Assembly: GCF_006517235.1 (NCBI RefSeq)
Contig: NZ_CP041188.1
Span: 3,658,001-3,722,000, forward strand
Source of the DNA: Pseudarthrobacter sp. NIBRBAC000502772
Lineage (GTDB): Bacteria > Actinomycetota > Actinomycetes > Actinomycetales > Micrococcaceae
Length of the DNA: 64,000 nucleotides
Reading direction: 5' to 3'
The position numbers and the translations under genes are program-made. Positions 45,338-54,055 of the stretch are shown piece by piece (position 1 is the stretch's first letter; each line of letters opens with the position of its first letter). Below the pieces are notes generated by a model. The model saw only the letters and a program-made list of their open reading frames with translations. It did no database searches and had not been told where the DNA came from.

Positions 45338-47032
45338 GTGAGTGAATTGCATACCCACCAGATCCTGACTGACGACTCCGGCATCGAGACGATCGAACCC
45401 GAAGAAACCATCATCTCGGACGAGAAGCCGCACGAGATCGAGGAGAAATCCTTCGCTGACTACAACGTCCGCGCCGACATCGTGGAGTCCCTCGCCGACG
45501 CCGGGATCACCCACCCCTTCCCCATCCAGGCCATGACCCTGCCGGTGGCGCTTTCGGGCCACGACATCATCGGGCAGGCCAAGACCGGCACCGGCAAGAC
45601 CCTCGGCTTCGGCATTCCCGCGCTGCAGCGCGTGGTGGGTCCGGACGACGCCGGCTACGACAGGCTCGCCGTTCCGGGTGCACCGCAGGCCCTGGTCATC
45701 GTGCCCACCCGCGAGCTGGCCGTCCAGGTGGCCAATGATCTCCAGAACGCTTCCCGCAAGCGGAACGCCCGCATCACCACCATCTACGGCGGCCGTGCCT
45801 ACGAGCCCCAGGTGGAGGCCCTGCAGAACGGCGTCGAGGTAGTTGTCGGTACTCCCGGCCGCCTCATCGACCTCTACAAGCAGAAGCACCTGGTCCTGAA
45901 GAACGTCAAGATGGTCATCCTCGACGAGGCCGACGAAATGCTGGACCTCGGCTTCCTGCCGGACGTGGAAACCCTCATCGCCGGTACCCCCGCAGTCCGC
46001 CAGACCCTGCTGTTCTCTGCCACCATGCCCGGCCCGGTCATCGCCATGGCCCGCCGCTACATGACGCAGCCCACCCACATCCGGGCCGCTGATCCGGACG
46101 ACGAGGGCCTCACCAAGCGCGACATCCGCCAGCTCATCTACCGTGCCCACAGCATGGACAAGATCGAGGTCGTTGCCCGCATCCTGCAGGCACGCGGCCG
46201 CGGCCGGACCATCATCTTCACCAAAACCAAGCGCACCGCCGCGAAGGTTGCCGAGGAGCTCGTGGACCGCGGCTTCGCCGCCGCCGCCATCCACGGTGAC
46301 CTGGGCCAGGGCGCCCGTGAGCAGGCGCTCCGCGCCTTCCGCAACAACAAGGTGGACGTCCTGGTGGCCACCGACGTCGCCGCCCGCGGCATCGACGTTG
46401 ACGACGTCACGCACGTCATCAACTACCAGTGCGTTGAAGATGAAAAGATCTACCTGCACAGGGTGGGCCGCACCGGCCGCGCGGGCAACAAGGGCACAGC
46501 AGTGACGTTCGTCGACTGGGACGACATGCCGCGCTGGGGCCTGATCAACAAGGCGCTGGGACTCAGCGTCCCGGAGCCCGTGGAAACGTACTCCTCCTCG
46601 CCGCACCTGTACGAAGAGCTGGACATCCCGGAAGGCACCAAGGGCCGCCTCCCCCGCAACAAGCGTGTGCTGGCCGGCGTCGACGCCGAGGTCCTCGAGG
46701 ACCTGGGCGAGACCGGCAAGAAGAACACCCGTCCCAGCGGTGGCCGTGACAGCGGGCGCGACAGCAGCCGCGACGCCGGCCGCTCCGGTGCTCGCGACAG
46801 CAGCAGCCGCCGCACCAGCGAGCCCGGCGGACGCTCCGGCGACCGCCGTCGTCGTACCTCTGATGCGGCGACCGCCGGCACCAGCCCCGCCCCCGAACCG
46901 GCTGCTGCGGCTCCGGCCGAAGGCGAAGTGGACCCCCGTGCCCGCCGCAGCCGGACCCGCACCCGCCGCCGCAACGGCGAAGTGGTGGCCGGTGCCGACA
47001 ACGGCCCGCAGCAGCGCAGCACCGAGGCATAA
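45338..47032 (+). CDS. DEAD-box ATP-dependent RNA helicase
   Basis: The 564-residue protein has all DEAD motifs: Q-motif region HPFPIQAMTLPVAL, AKTGTGKTLGFGIPAL (I), PTRELAVQVAND (Ia), VILDEADEMLDLGF (II), LFSATMPGPV (III), ATDVAARGIDVDDV (V) and HRVGRTGRAGNKG (VI). The last 120 residues are a disordered Arg/Ser/Asp/Gly-rich tail (GRDSGRDSSRDAGRSGARDS), typical of RNA-binding tails of cold- and ribosome-related helicases. The GTG start has AAGGAAA upstream. It resembles RhlE-like proteins of mycobacteria in context. Confidence 0.94.
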   Translation: MSELHTHQILTDDSGIETIEPEETIISDEKPHEIEEKSFADYNVRADIVESLADAGITHPFPIQAMTLPVALSGHDIIGQAKTGTGKTLGFGIPALQRVVGPDDAGYDRLAVPGAPQALVIVPTRELAVQVANDLQNASRKRNARITTIYGGRAYEPQVEALQNGVEVVVGTPGRLIDLYKQKHLVLKNVKMVILDEADEMLDLGFLPDVETLIAGTPAVRQTLLFSATMPGPVIAMARRYMTQPTHIRAADPDDEGLTKRDIRQLIYRAHSMDKIEVVARILQARGRGRTIIFTKTKRTAAKVAEELVDRGFAAAAIHGDLGQGAREQALRAFRNNKVDVLVATDVAARGIDVDDVTHVINYQCVEDEKIYLHRVGRTGRAGNKGTAVTFVDWDDMPRWGLINKALGLSVPEPVETYSSSPHLYEELDIPEGTKGRLPRNKRVLAGVDAEVLEDLGETGKKNTRPSGGRDSGRDSSRDAGRSGARDSSSRRTSEPGGRSGDRRRRTSDAATAGTSPAPEPAAAAPAEGEVDPRARRSRTRTRRRNGEVVAGADNGPQQRSTEA

Positions 47033-47040
47033 CAGCCTCG

Positions 47041-47913
47041 ATGACTGACACCGTCTGGGCGCCGGACGGCAGCAACCTGGTGGTTCACGCGGACAACGCG
47101 GAGTTCCTCCCCTCGCTGCCGGACGGCGCCTTCACCTTGATATACGTTGACCCGCCGTTCAACACCGGCAGGGTCCAGAAGCGCCAGGAAACCCGGATGG
47201 TGCTGAACACCGACGGTGACGGCGACCGCGTGGGCTTCAAGGGGCGTTCCTACGACACCATCAAGGGCGCCCTGCACCGGTACGATGACGCATTCAGTGA
47301 CTACTGGTCATTCCTGGAACCCCGGCTCGTGGAGGCCTGGCGGCTTCTGGCTGACGACGGCACGCTGTACCTCCACCTGGATTACCGGGAGGTCCATTAC
47401 GCCAAGGTGATGCTTGACGCGATCTTCGGCCGGGAATGCTTCCTCAACGAGATCATCTGGGCCTACGACTACGGTGCCCGCGCCAAGTACCGCTGGCCCA
47501 CCAAGCACGACAACATCCTCGTGTACGTCAAGAACCCGGCGAAATACCACTTCGACAACGCCGAGGTGGACCGCGAGCCGTACATGGCGCCGGGCCTGGT
47601 GACACCGGCGAAGCGGGAGCTCGGGAAGCTGCCCACCGACGTCTGGTGGCACACCATCGTCTCCCCCACAGGCAAGGAAAAAACCGGCTACCCCACGCAG
47701 AAGCCCGAGGGCCTCATCCGCCGTGTGGTGTCGGCGTCAAGCCGACCCGGTGACTGGTGCCTGGACTTCTTCGCCGGTTCCGGAACCCTGGGCGCCGTGG
47801 CGGCCAAACTGGACCGGAAGTTCGTGTGTGTGGACCAGAACCAGCCGGCCATCGATGTGATGGCCAAGCGGTTGGGTGCCAAGGCAACCTTTACGTCGTT
47901 CCCGCCCAACTGA
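47041..47913 (+). CDS. Orphan site-specific DNA methyltransferase (beta class, N6A/N4C)
   Basis: The 290-residue protein has the catalytic motif IV IYVDPPFNTGRVQ before the AdoMet motif I FFAGSGTLGAVAAKLDRKF, which is the order of beta-class amino-methyltransferases. DPPF allows adenine-N6 or cytosine-N4 targets. It starts 8 bases after the helicase stop and no restriction nuclease or specificity subunit is nearby, so it is likely a solitary, perhaps regulatory, methyltransferase. Target sequence unknown. Its stop abuts that of the convergent PHP gene. Confidence 0.9.
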   Translation: MTDTVWAPDGSNLVVHADNAEFLPSLPDGAFTLIYVDPPFNTGRVQKRQETRMVLNTDGDGDRVGFKGRSYDTIKGALHRYDDAFSDYWSFLEPRLVEAWRLLADDGTLYLHLDYREVHYAKVMLDAIFGRECFLNEIIWAYDYGARAKYRWPTKHDNILVYVKNPAKYHFDNAEVDREPYMAPGLVTPAKRELGKLPTDVWWHTIVSPTGKEKTGYPTQKPEGLIRRVVSASSRPGDWCLDFFAGSGTLGAVAAKLDRKFVCVDQNQPAIDVMAKRLGAKATFTSFPPN

Positions 47914-48762
47914 TCACGCACGCACCACAGCGGTTCCCCTGCCAAGTTCCTCGATCCGCGCCAACACGTCCGCGGTGGTCAGGTTTTCTCCCAGCAGGTT
48001 CGGTTTGCCCGCTCCGTGGTAATCCGACGAGCCGGTGATCAGCAGCCCGTGCTTGGCTGCCAGGCCCCTGAGGAATTCCCGCCCCTCCTCGGGGTTGTCG
48101 CGGTGGTCGATCTCCAGGCCGACCAGGCCGGCGTCGATCATGTCGAGGTAGGTGCGCTCCCCCACGATCCGGCCCCGGCCGGACGCCACAGGATGCGCGA
48201 ACACGGGAACACCACCAGCGGCACGGACCAGTTCGACGGCGGTGGCGGGGTCGGGTGCGTAGTGCTGGACAAAGTAGCGCGAATGGGACGTCAGGATGGA
48301 CGTGAACGCCTCGGAGCGGTCTGCCACCACACCGGCCGCCACCAGGGCATCAGCAATATGCGGGCGCCCCATGGTCGCCCCGGGAGCCACATGGTGGATG
48401 ACGTCGTCCCACGTCAGCGGGTAGTCTTCGGCCAGCAGGGTCACCATGCGTTCGGCCCGAGTGAGGCGCGCGTCCTTGGCCTTGGTGATCTCTTCAAGCA
48501 GCCCAGGGTGGGCGGGATCGTGCAGGTAACTCAGCAGATGCACACTGATGCCTTGCGCGGTCCGGCAGGAGACCTCCATGCCGGGGACCAGGGCCACCCC
48601 GTTTTCCAGCGCCGCAAGGGATGCTTCGGCCCAGCCGTCCGTGGAGTCGTGATCGGTCAGCGCCACCACGTCCAGGCCCGCCCGGGCAGCCGAAGCCATC
48701 ACGTCGGCGGGGGTTTCGGTGCCGTCCGAAACGTTCGAGTGGGCATGCAGGTCAATCCTCAC
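47914..48762 (-). CDS. PHP-domain phosphoesterase (nucleoside 3',5'-bisphosphate phosphatase / RNase AM-like)
   Basis: The 282-residue protein starts RIDLHAHSNVSDGTETP and continues with VALTDHDSTDGW, PGMEVSC, AHPVASG and SSDYHGAGKPN, the metal-binding histidines and aspartates of PHP phosphoesterases. Close relatives (YciV family) remove phosphates or short RNA 5' ends. The GTG at 48762 has TAGGCT 6 bases upstream (leaderless). Confidence 0.9.
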   Translation of the reverse strand: MRIDLHAHSNVSDGTETPADVMASAARAGLDVVALTDHDSTDGWAEASLAALENGVALVPGMEVSCRTAQGISVHLLSYLHDPAHPGLLEEITKAKDARLTRAERMVTLLAEDYPLTWDDVIHHVAPGATMGRPHIADALVAAGVVADRSEAFTSILTSHSRYFVQHYAPDPATAVELVRAAGGVPVFAHPVASGRGRIVGERTYLDMIDAGLVGLEIDHRDNPEEGREFLRGLAAKHGLLITGSSDYHGAGKPNLLGENLTTADVLARIEELGRGTAVVRA

Positions 48763-48768
48763 TTGCCC

Positions 48769-48774
48769 AGCCTA
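48769..48774 (-). promoter_or_regulatory. Predicted -10 element (TAGGCT) for the PHP gene
   Basis: TAGGCT, 6 bases, GTG at 48762; divergent from the aminopeptidase gene. Confidence 0.5.
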
Positions 48775-48832
48775 GTTGACCGCGTCCGCGCCGGTATTGG
48801 CCCCGGCTCGGTGCTGGTGAGACGATGGTGCC

Positions 48833-50431
48833 GTGAACGATGCCGAAAACACCCCGACCTCTGTCTCCCAGCCCCTCGACGAGCGCGTCAACAACCGCTC
48901 TCAGCGGCCCAGTTCCGCTGCTTTCAAGGCCTTTATGGCCAGTAACTGGGCGCCGTCCGGGCAGCACCTGCCGGCGCTCGACGCCGTGGCCAACTACGCC
49001 GCGGCCCGGCGCCAGGCCATCTCAGAGAAGTTCAAAGGCGAACGCCTGGTCATCCCCGCCGGTCCGCTGAAGGTCCGCTCCAACGACTGCGACTACCGGT
49101 TCCGTCCGCATTCCGGCTTCGCGCATCTCACCGGGCTGGGCCTGGATCATGAGCCGGATGCCGTGCTCATTCTGGAACCGGCCGGTGAAGGAAAGGGCGA
49201 TGGCGGCAGTCACCACCGTGCGACGCTGTACTTCCGTCCGCTGGCCGGCCGGGATACAGAACAGTTCTACGCTGACTCCCGTTCCGGCGAGTTCTGGATC
49301 GGTGCACGGCCCACCCTGGCCGAGTTCGAAGCGCGCCTGGGCCTGGCCACCGCCCACATCGATGGACTTGAATCCGCGATCACCAAGAATGTGGGTGCCC
49401 CGGAGATCGGCGGCATCTCCATCCGGCTGGTTCGCAAGGTGGACGAGAACATCGACGCCCTGGTGGATACTGCCCGGTACAACACTGCCAAGGACCCGGA
49501 CAACCTGGACCTGGCTGTCCTGGATGCACTGGATGAAAAGCTTTCCGAAGCGCTGTCTGAACTCCGCCTCCTGAAGGATGAGTGGGAAATCGAACAGATG
49601 ATGACTGCAGTAGCTGCGACTGTCGAGGGCTTCGTGGAGGTAGTCAAGGCCCTGCCCCGCGCCCTGACCCATGCACGCGGCGAGCGCGTGGTGGAAGGCG
49701 CGTTCTTTGCCCGTGCCCGCGAGGTAGGCAATGAACTGGGCTACGACACCATCGCCGCCGCCGGCAACAACGCCACAGTCCTGCACTGGACGCGGAACAC
49801 CGGCAGGATCAACGCCGGCGAACTGCTGCTGCTGGACGCCGGCGTTGAAGCGGACTCGCTCTACACCGCCGACGTCACCCGGACCCTGCCTGTCAACGGC
49901 ACGTTCACCGCAGTCCAGCGCAAGGTCTACGAGGCAGTCCTGGACGCTGCCGACGCCGGATTCGCCGCTGCCCAGCCAGGTGCCAAGTTCCGGGACATCC
50001 ACACCGCGGCCACCAATGTGTTGGCGGAACGTCTAGCCGAGTGGGGGCTGCTCCCGGTAAGTGTCGAGGAGGCCGTCAGCACGGAAGGCCAGCAGCACCG
50101 CCGCTGGATGCCGCACGGCACCAGTCACCACCTTGGCCTGGATGTCCACGACTGCGCCCAGGCAAAGCGCGAACTGTACCTCGACGGCATCCTGACGGAG
50201 GGCATGGTCTTCACCATCGAACCCGGCCTGTACTTCAAGAACGAGGACCTGGCCATCCCGGCGGAGTACCGCGGCATCGGGGTGCGGATCGAGGACGACA
50301 TCCTCATGACGGCCGATGGTCCGGTGAACCTCAGCGCCGCGCTGCCGCGCAAGGCTGACGACGTCGAGTCCTGGATGGCAGGCATCTACCAGGAGCTGGA
50401 CGGCGGCTTGGCAAGCGGAGACTTCCGCTAG
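48833..50431 (+). CDS. Aminopeptidase P family (Xaa-Pro aminopeptidase)
   Basis: The 532-residue protein has an N-terminal creatinase-like domain (FRPHSGFAHLTGLGLDHEPD) and a C-terminal pita-bread metallopeptidase. The dinuclear metal ligands can be placed: Asp in LLLDAGVEADSLYTADVTRT (two), His in GTSHHLGLDVHD, Glu in GMVFTIEPGLYF and Glu in GIGVRIEDDILMT. It removes an N-terminal residue before proline. The GTG start has no Shine-Dalgarno; GACGAT lies 6 bases upstream. A strong hairpin follows the stop. Confidence 0.93.
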   Translation: MNDAENTPTSVSQPLDERVNNRSQRPSSAAFKAFMASNWAPSGQHLPALDAVANYAAARRQAISEKFKGERLVIPAGPLKVRSNDCDYRFRPHSGFAHLTGLGLDHEPDAVLILEPAGEGKGDGGSHHRATLYFRPLAGRDTEQFYADSRSGEFWIGARPTLAEFEARLGLATAHIDGLESAITKNVGAPEIGGISIRLVRKVDENIDALVDTARYNTAKDPDNLDLAVLDALDEKLSEALSELRLLKDEWEIEQMMTAVAATVEGFVEVVKALPRALTHARGERVVEGAFFARAREVGNELGYDTIAAAGNNATVLHWTRNTGRINAGELLLLDAGVEADSLYTADVTRTLPVNGTFTAVQRKVYEAVLDAADAGFAAAQPGAKFRDIHTAATNVLAERLAEWGLLPVSVEEAVSTEGQQHRRWMPHGTSHHLGLDVHDCAQAKRELYLDGILTEGMVFTIEPGLYFKNEDLAIPAEYRGIGVRIEDDILMTADGPVNLSAALPRKADDVESWMAGIYQELDGGLASGDFR

Positions 50432-50440
50432 GAGTCTTTG

Positions 50441-50474
50441 CGTCCAGCGCATCCCGGCAGCGATGCGCTGGACG
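50441..50474 (+). terminator. Hairpin terminator after aminopeptidase P
   Basis: CGTCCAGCGCATC and GATGCGCTGGACG form a perfect 13-base stem with an 8-base loop, 9 bases after the stop codon. There is no T run, a form common in actinobacteria. Confidence 0.7.
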
Positions 50475-50506
50475 ACCATACCCCTTGGTGAAACTCTCAT
50501 AACAGT

Positions 50507-50528
50507 TTTTGGCAATCGCTTGCCAAAA
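50507..50528. promoter_or_regulatory. LacI-family operator palindrome upstream of the sugar ABC operon
   Basis: TTTTGGCAA-TCGC-TTGCCAAAA is a perfect 9-base inverted repeat. Its GCAATCGCTTGC core has the central CG and AA/TT of LacI/GalR-family operators for sugar regulons. It lies about 100 bases before the binding-protein start, where it could overlap or flank the promoter. No LacI gene is in the window. Confidence 0.72.
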
Positions 50529-50629
50529 GTTGGCGTTGATGAATACGCTAGCCGCAGAGAATGAAAATCGTAGACTGAGTTTTAGTCTCGGGTCTCTGCC
50601 GCAATGTATGTCTTCAAAGGAGAAGTCTC

Positions 50630-52000
50630 ATGGGTATGTCCAAACCGCGTCGCCTCGGCACTATTGCCGCAGCGGCCATTTCCGTCCTGATGCTTGCCGC
50701 ATGCGGCGGATCGGGCGGCACAGGCGGTACCACCCCCGGCGCCTCGGGCGGCAAGGTGGACGGCACCGGAAAAAAACTCAGCGTCCTGATGAACGTCACC
50801 GCGCAGTACCCCCAGGAACAGCAGGCCTGGTTCAAGGAAATGAGCGCCAAGTTCAAGGCGGAAACCGGAGCCGAGATCCAGTGGGAGACGTTCGCCAGCG
50901 CCAATGACGAGATGACCCGGATCCAGACGTCCGTCGTCTCGGGCCAAGGACCTGACGTTTACGGACTCGGCACCACATTCACCCCCACGGCTTACTCCAC
51001 CGGGGCGTTTGTGAAACTCGGTGACAACGAATGGAACCAGCTCGGCGGCAAGGACAAGTTCGTTCCCGCGGCGCTCGGCATTTCCGGGCCGGACGAGGGC
51101 AACCAAATCGGCATTCCGTTCGTGAGCCGGCCGTTCGTGATGGCCTACAACACTGAACTGCTGGCAGCTGCAGGCATCGACAAGCCCGCCACCACCTGGG
51201 ATGAATTCACCGAGCAGGCAAAGAAGCTCACCAAGGGTGACCAGTACGGTGTTGCCGTGGCCTACAAGGACAACTTCGACCCCTGGAAGTACATCTGGGG
51301 CATGTCCATCCAGGCCGGCAACCCCATCATCGACGGCAGCAAGGTCCGTCTCGATGACCCCATCACCAAGAAGGCCTACGAGACCTACTTCGGCTGGGTG
51401 ACCAAGGACAAGGTGGTTGACCCCTCCGCTGTTGGGTGGGCCAATCCGCAGGCCCTGGCCGCCTTCGCAGCCGGCAAGGCAGCGTACTTCCCCATGACGT
51501 CGCCGCTGTCCATCCCCGCACTGGACGCCTCGGCCGTCAAGGGCAAGTACAAGTACGCCCTGATGCCGACTGTTCCCCCGGGCGAGACCTCCAACCCTTC
51601 GGGCGGTAAGCCTGCCGCCAGCATCCTCTCCGGTGACAACCTCGTGGTCGCCGACTACTCGAAGCAGAAGGACCTCGCCTTCGCGTTCATCAAGATGATC
51701 ACCGACAAGGAAGTCCAGCTCAACTACTTCAAGGTATTCGGCCAACTGCCCGCCAACCAGGAAGCCGCGAAGGAGCTCGCAACCAACGAAGTGATTGCAC
51801 CTGCCCTCGAATCGGGTGCCAAGTCCGTGGCAACGCCCTTCAGCGGTGCCTGGGGCGATGTCCAGCTGTCGCTGACCAACGTGGTTGTCCAGTCCATTCC
51901 GGATCTTTCCTCCGGCGCAGTCAGCGAATCCAACCTGTCCCAGCGGCTCAAGGACGAACAGGCGAAATCGCAGACTGCACTGGACCGGGCCAAGAAGTAG
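50630..52000 (+). CDS. Sugar ABC transporter, substrate-binding lipoprotein (SBP family 1)
   Basis: The 456-residue protein has a lipoprotein signal with lipobox MLAAC followed by Gly/Ser/Thr-rich linker, then a family-1 oligosaccharide-binding fold (QGPDVYGLGTTFTPTAYST, FVSRPFVMAYNTELLAAAGI, TTWDEFTEQAKKL). Such proteins bind maltose, trehalose, cellobiose or similar. AAGGAG stands 7 bases before the ATG. First gene of a three-gene importer. Position next to the DUF1003/MgtE-N genes recalls the trehalose importer lpqY-sugAB of mycobacteria, but the ligand is not proven. Confidence 0.92.
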   Translation: MGMSKPRRLGTIAAAAISVLMLAACGGSGGTGGTTPGASGGKVDGTGKKLSVLMNVTAQYPQEQQAWFKEMSAKFKAETGAEIQWETFASANDEMTRIQTSVVSGQGPDVYGLGTTFTPTAYSTGAFVKLGDNEWNQLGGKDKFVPAALGISGPDEGNQIGIPFVSRPFVMAYNTELLAAAGIDKPATTWDEFTEQAKKLTKGDQYGVAVAYKDNFDPWKYIWGMSIQAGNPIIDGSKVRLDDPITKKAYETYFGWVTKDKVVDPSAVGWANPQALAAFAAGKAAYFPMTSPLSIPALDASAVKGKYKYALMPTVPPGETSNPSGGKPAASILSGDNLVVADYSKQKDLAFAFIKMITDKEVQLNYFKVFGQLPANQEAAKELATNEVIAPALESGAKSVATPFSGAWGDVQLSLTNVVVQSIPDLSSGAVSESNLSQRLKDEQAKSQTALDRAKK

Positions 52001-52033
52001 GACCGACCCACCAACTGCGGAAGGTTACGAAAA

Positions 52034-53020
52034 ATGGCTAGCAGCGTTACCGAGCCCCGGCCGTCGGACAGCAGTCCCGCGGCCGGGGCGGCCGCCGGAC
52101 CCGGCGAAACCACACCCCTTGGGAAGCGCCGCAAGGGGCTGAGCGAGAAGAACCGGCCCCTGTGGCTCCTGATTCCCGGCGGGCTGCTGATGACGATCGT
52201 CATCCTCGTCCCCCTGGCCATGGGCATCTGGATGTCGCTGATCGATCTGGACCAGTACACCCTTCGCCAATGGGTCAGTGCCGAATTCATCGGCATCCAG
52301 AATTACATTGAAGCGGCGCTCAGCAGTGAGTTGCTCCGCTCGATCTGGCTGTCTGTTTCCTTCGCGGTGATCTCCACGGTGGTGACCATTCCGCTTGGCG
52401 TGGCCGCCGCCGTCGTAACCCAGAACGCCTACCGTGGCCGTGCCGTCGTGCGTTCCATCTTCCTGATCCCCTATGTCCTGCCGTCGTTTGTGGTGGCCAG
52501 CGTGTGGCGGACCATGCTGCAGCCGGACGGCATCGTGAACGTGACGCTGACCAACATGGGAATGGACGGGGGGCTGTGGCTTAACGGCCCAAACGCGTAC
52601 TGGACGCTGGTGTGGGTGGAGATATGGGCGGCCTGGCCGTTCATCTACCTGCTGGCGCTGTCCGGCCTGCAGGCGGTGGACCACGAGGTCCACGAGGCGT
52701 CTGCCCTTGATGGGGCACTGTGGTGGAATAAGCTGCGCTACGTGATCTTCCCTTACCTGAAGGGACCGGTTTCGCTCGCCTTCCTGCTTGCCACCCTGAA
52801 CCACATCAACAACTTCACCCTCCCCTATGTCCTGTTTGGTGCGCCGGCGCCGTCGGATGTGAATGTGCTGCCGATCCTGGTGTACGTCACCAGCTTCCAG
52901 AGCTTCCGGTTCGGCCTCAGCGCCGCCATGGCGGTCGTTTCGCTGATCCTGATCGCCATTCCGCTCTTCATCTACCTGCGCGCAGTCCGGCTTGATGTGC
53001 ACGAAGGAGGAAAGAAATGA
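52034..53020 (+). CDS. Sugar ABC transporter permease (MalF type)
   Basis: The 328-residue protein has a Pro/Ala-rich cytoplasmic start, six membrane segments and the EAA loop HEVHEASALDGALWWNKLRY followed by VIFPYLKGP. GGAAGG stands upstream of the ATG. It overlaps the next permease gene by four bases (ATGA). Confidence 0.93.
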   Translation: MASSVTEPRPSDSSPAAGAAAGPGETTPLGKRRKGLSEKNRPLWLLIPGGLLMTIVILVPLAMGIWMSLIDLDQYTLRQWVSAEFIGIQNYIEAALSSELLRSIWLSVSFAVISTVVTIPLGVAAAVVTQNAYRGRAVVRSIFLIPYVLPSFVVASVWRTMLQPDGIVNVTLTNMGMDGGLWLNGPNAYWTLVWVEIWAAWPFIYLLALSGLQAVDHEVHEASALDGALWWNKLRYVIFPYLKGPVSLAFLLATLNHINNFTLPYVLFGAPAPSDVNVLPILVYVTSFQSFRFGLSAAMAVVSLILIAIPLFIYLRAVRLDVHEGGKK

Positions 53021-53934
53021 CCATCGACACGGCGAACGCGATCGAGCAGCAGAAGAAGCAGCCCATCCGGCGTGACGCAGCCCTGGAGGTCACACGCCTC
53101 ATGCCGAGGCCGCTGCTGGCCATCCTCACGGTCCTGCTCTGCGCCCTGGTCCTCGTTCCCATCGTGTACATCTTCCTGGCCTCGCTGAACACGGATGTGG
53201 GAGTCGCCAGCGGCGAGTTCTGGCCGAGCAGCTTCTCCTTGGACAGCTACACCAAAATCTGGGATTCCGTGGGTCTGGCGAAAGCCATCGGCAACAGCCT
53301 GATCGTTTCCGGGGCCACGGCCATTGTCTCCGCGATCATGGCCATTGGCACGGCGTACGTGCTGGTGCGGTTTGAGTTCGTCGGGCGCCTGACGGTGCTG
53401 CGCGGGCTGCTGGGTCTCCAGTCCGTCCCGGGCACCCTGATGCTCCTGCCGGTCTTTGTGCTCTTCTCCTCGGCCGGAACTTACTTGGGTGTGACCGTTA
53501 TCGGCACGCTCTGGGGCCTGTTTATCGCCTACCTGACGTTCGCCCTGCCGTTCTCAACCTGGGTGATGGTCACGTACCTCCGCGGCCTGCCGCGGGAATT
53601 GGAGGAAGCGGCGCGCATCGATGGCGCTTCCAACCTCGGGATCCTGTTCCGGATCATCATCCCGCTCAGCTGGCCCGGGATCATCGTTTCGGCGATTTTT
53701 GCCTTCCTGCTGGGCTGGAATGACGTGCTTTTCGCGTCGGTGTTCACACGGCCGGACACGCACACTGCCGCAGTTGCGCTGCAGGTCTTCGCGTCCGCGG
53801 TTGAGGGTGGCGCAATCCCCGTGTACTCCCAGCTGATGGCTGCCTCACTGGTCTGTGCCGTCCCTGTGGTGGTCCTGTACTTCATGTTCCAGAAGTACCT
53901 CGTGGGCGGCCTGACCGCCGGCGGCGTCAAGTAA
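53017..53934 (+). CDS. Sugar ABC transporter permease (MalG type)
   Basis: The 305-residue protein has six membrane segments and the EAA loop ELEEAARIDGASNLGILFRI then IIPLSWPGI. It pairs with the MalF-type permease. No ATP-binding subunit follows; a strong terminator ends the operon, so a shared ATPase (MsiK-like) encoded elsewhere is expected. Confidence 0.93.
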   Translation: MTIDTANAIEQQKKQPIRRDAALEVTRLMPRPLLAILTVLLCALVLVPIVYIFLASLNTDVGVASGEFWPSSFSLDSYTKIWDSVGLAKAIGNSLIVSGATAIVSAIMAIGTAYVLVRFEFVGRLTVLRGLLGLQSVPGTLMLLPVFVLFSSAGTYLGVTVIGTLWGLFIAYLTFALPFSTWVMVTYLRGLPRELEEAARIDGASNLGILFRIIIPLSWPGIIVSAIFAFLLGWNDVLFASVFTRPDTHTAAVALQVFASAVEGGAIPVYSQLMAASLVCAVPVVVLYFMFQKYLVGGLTAGGVK

Positions 53935-53947
53935 GGCCGCTTCGAAC

Positions 53948-54004
53948 AACAAACAACTCCGCCCGGTACAGCCGTTGCTGTTCCGGGCGGAGTTGTTTGT
54001 TTAT
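53948..54004. terminator. Strong intrinsic terminator of the sugar ABC operon
   Basis: AACAAACAACTCCGCCCGG and CCGGGCGGAGTTGTTTGTT are exact complements around a 16-base loop that can form a small inner stem; the right arm runs into TTTGTTTATT. Confidence 0.92.
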
Positions 54005-54055
54005 TGCGGCCTTGTTCCTCGGGCCGTGGGTCAATCTGGCCTCCGGCGACGCCGC

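Noticed and set aside
45098-46606. 502-codon open frame antisense to the DEAD-box helicase
   Set aside because: All conserved helicase motifs are on the plus strand; this frame is Val/Gly/Asp/His-rich without any recognisable fold.
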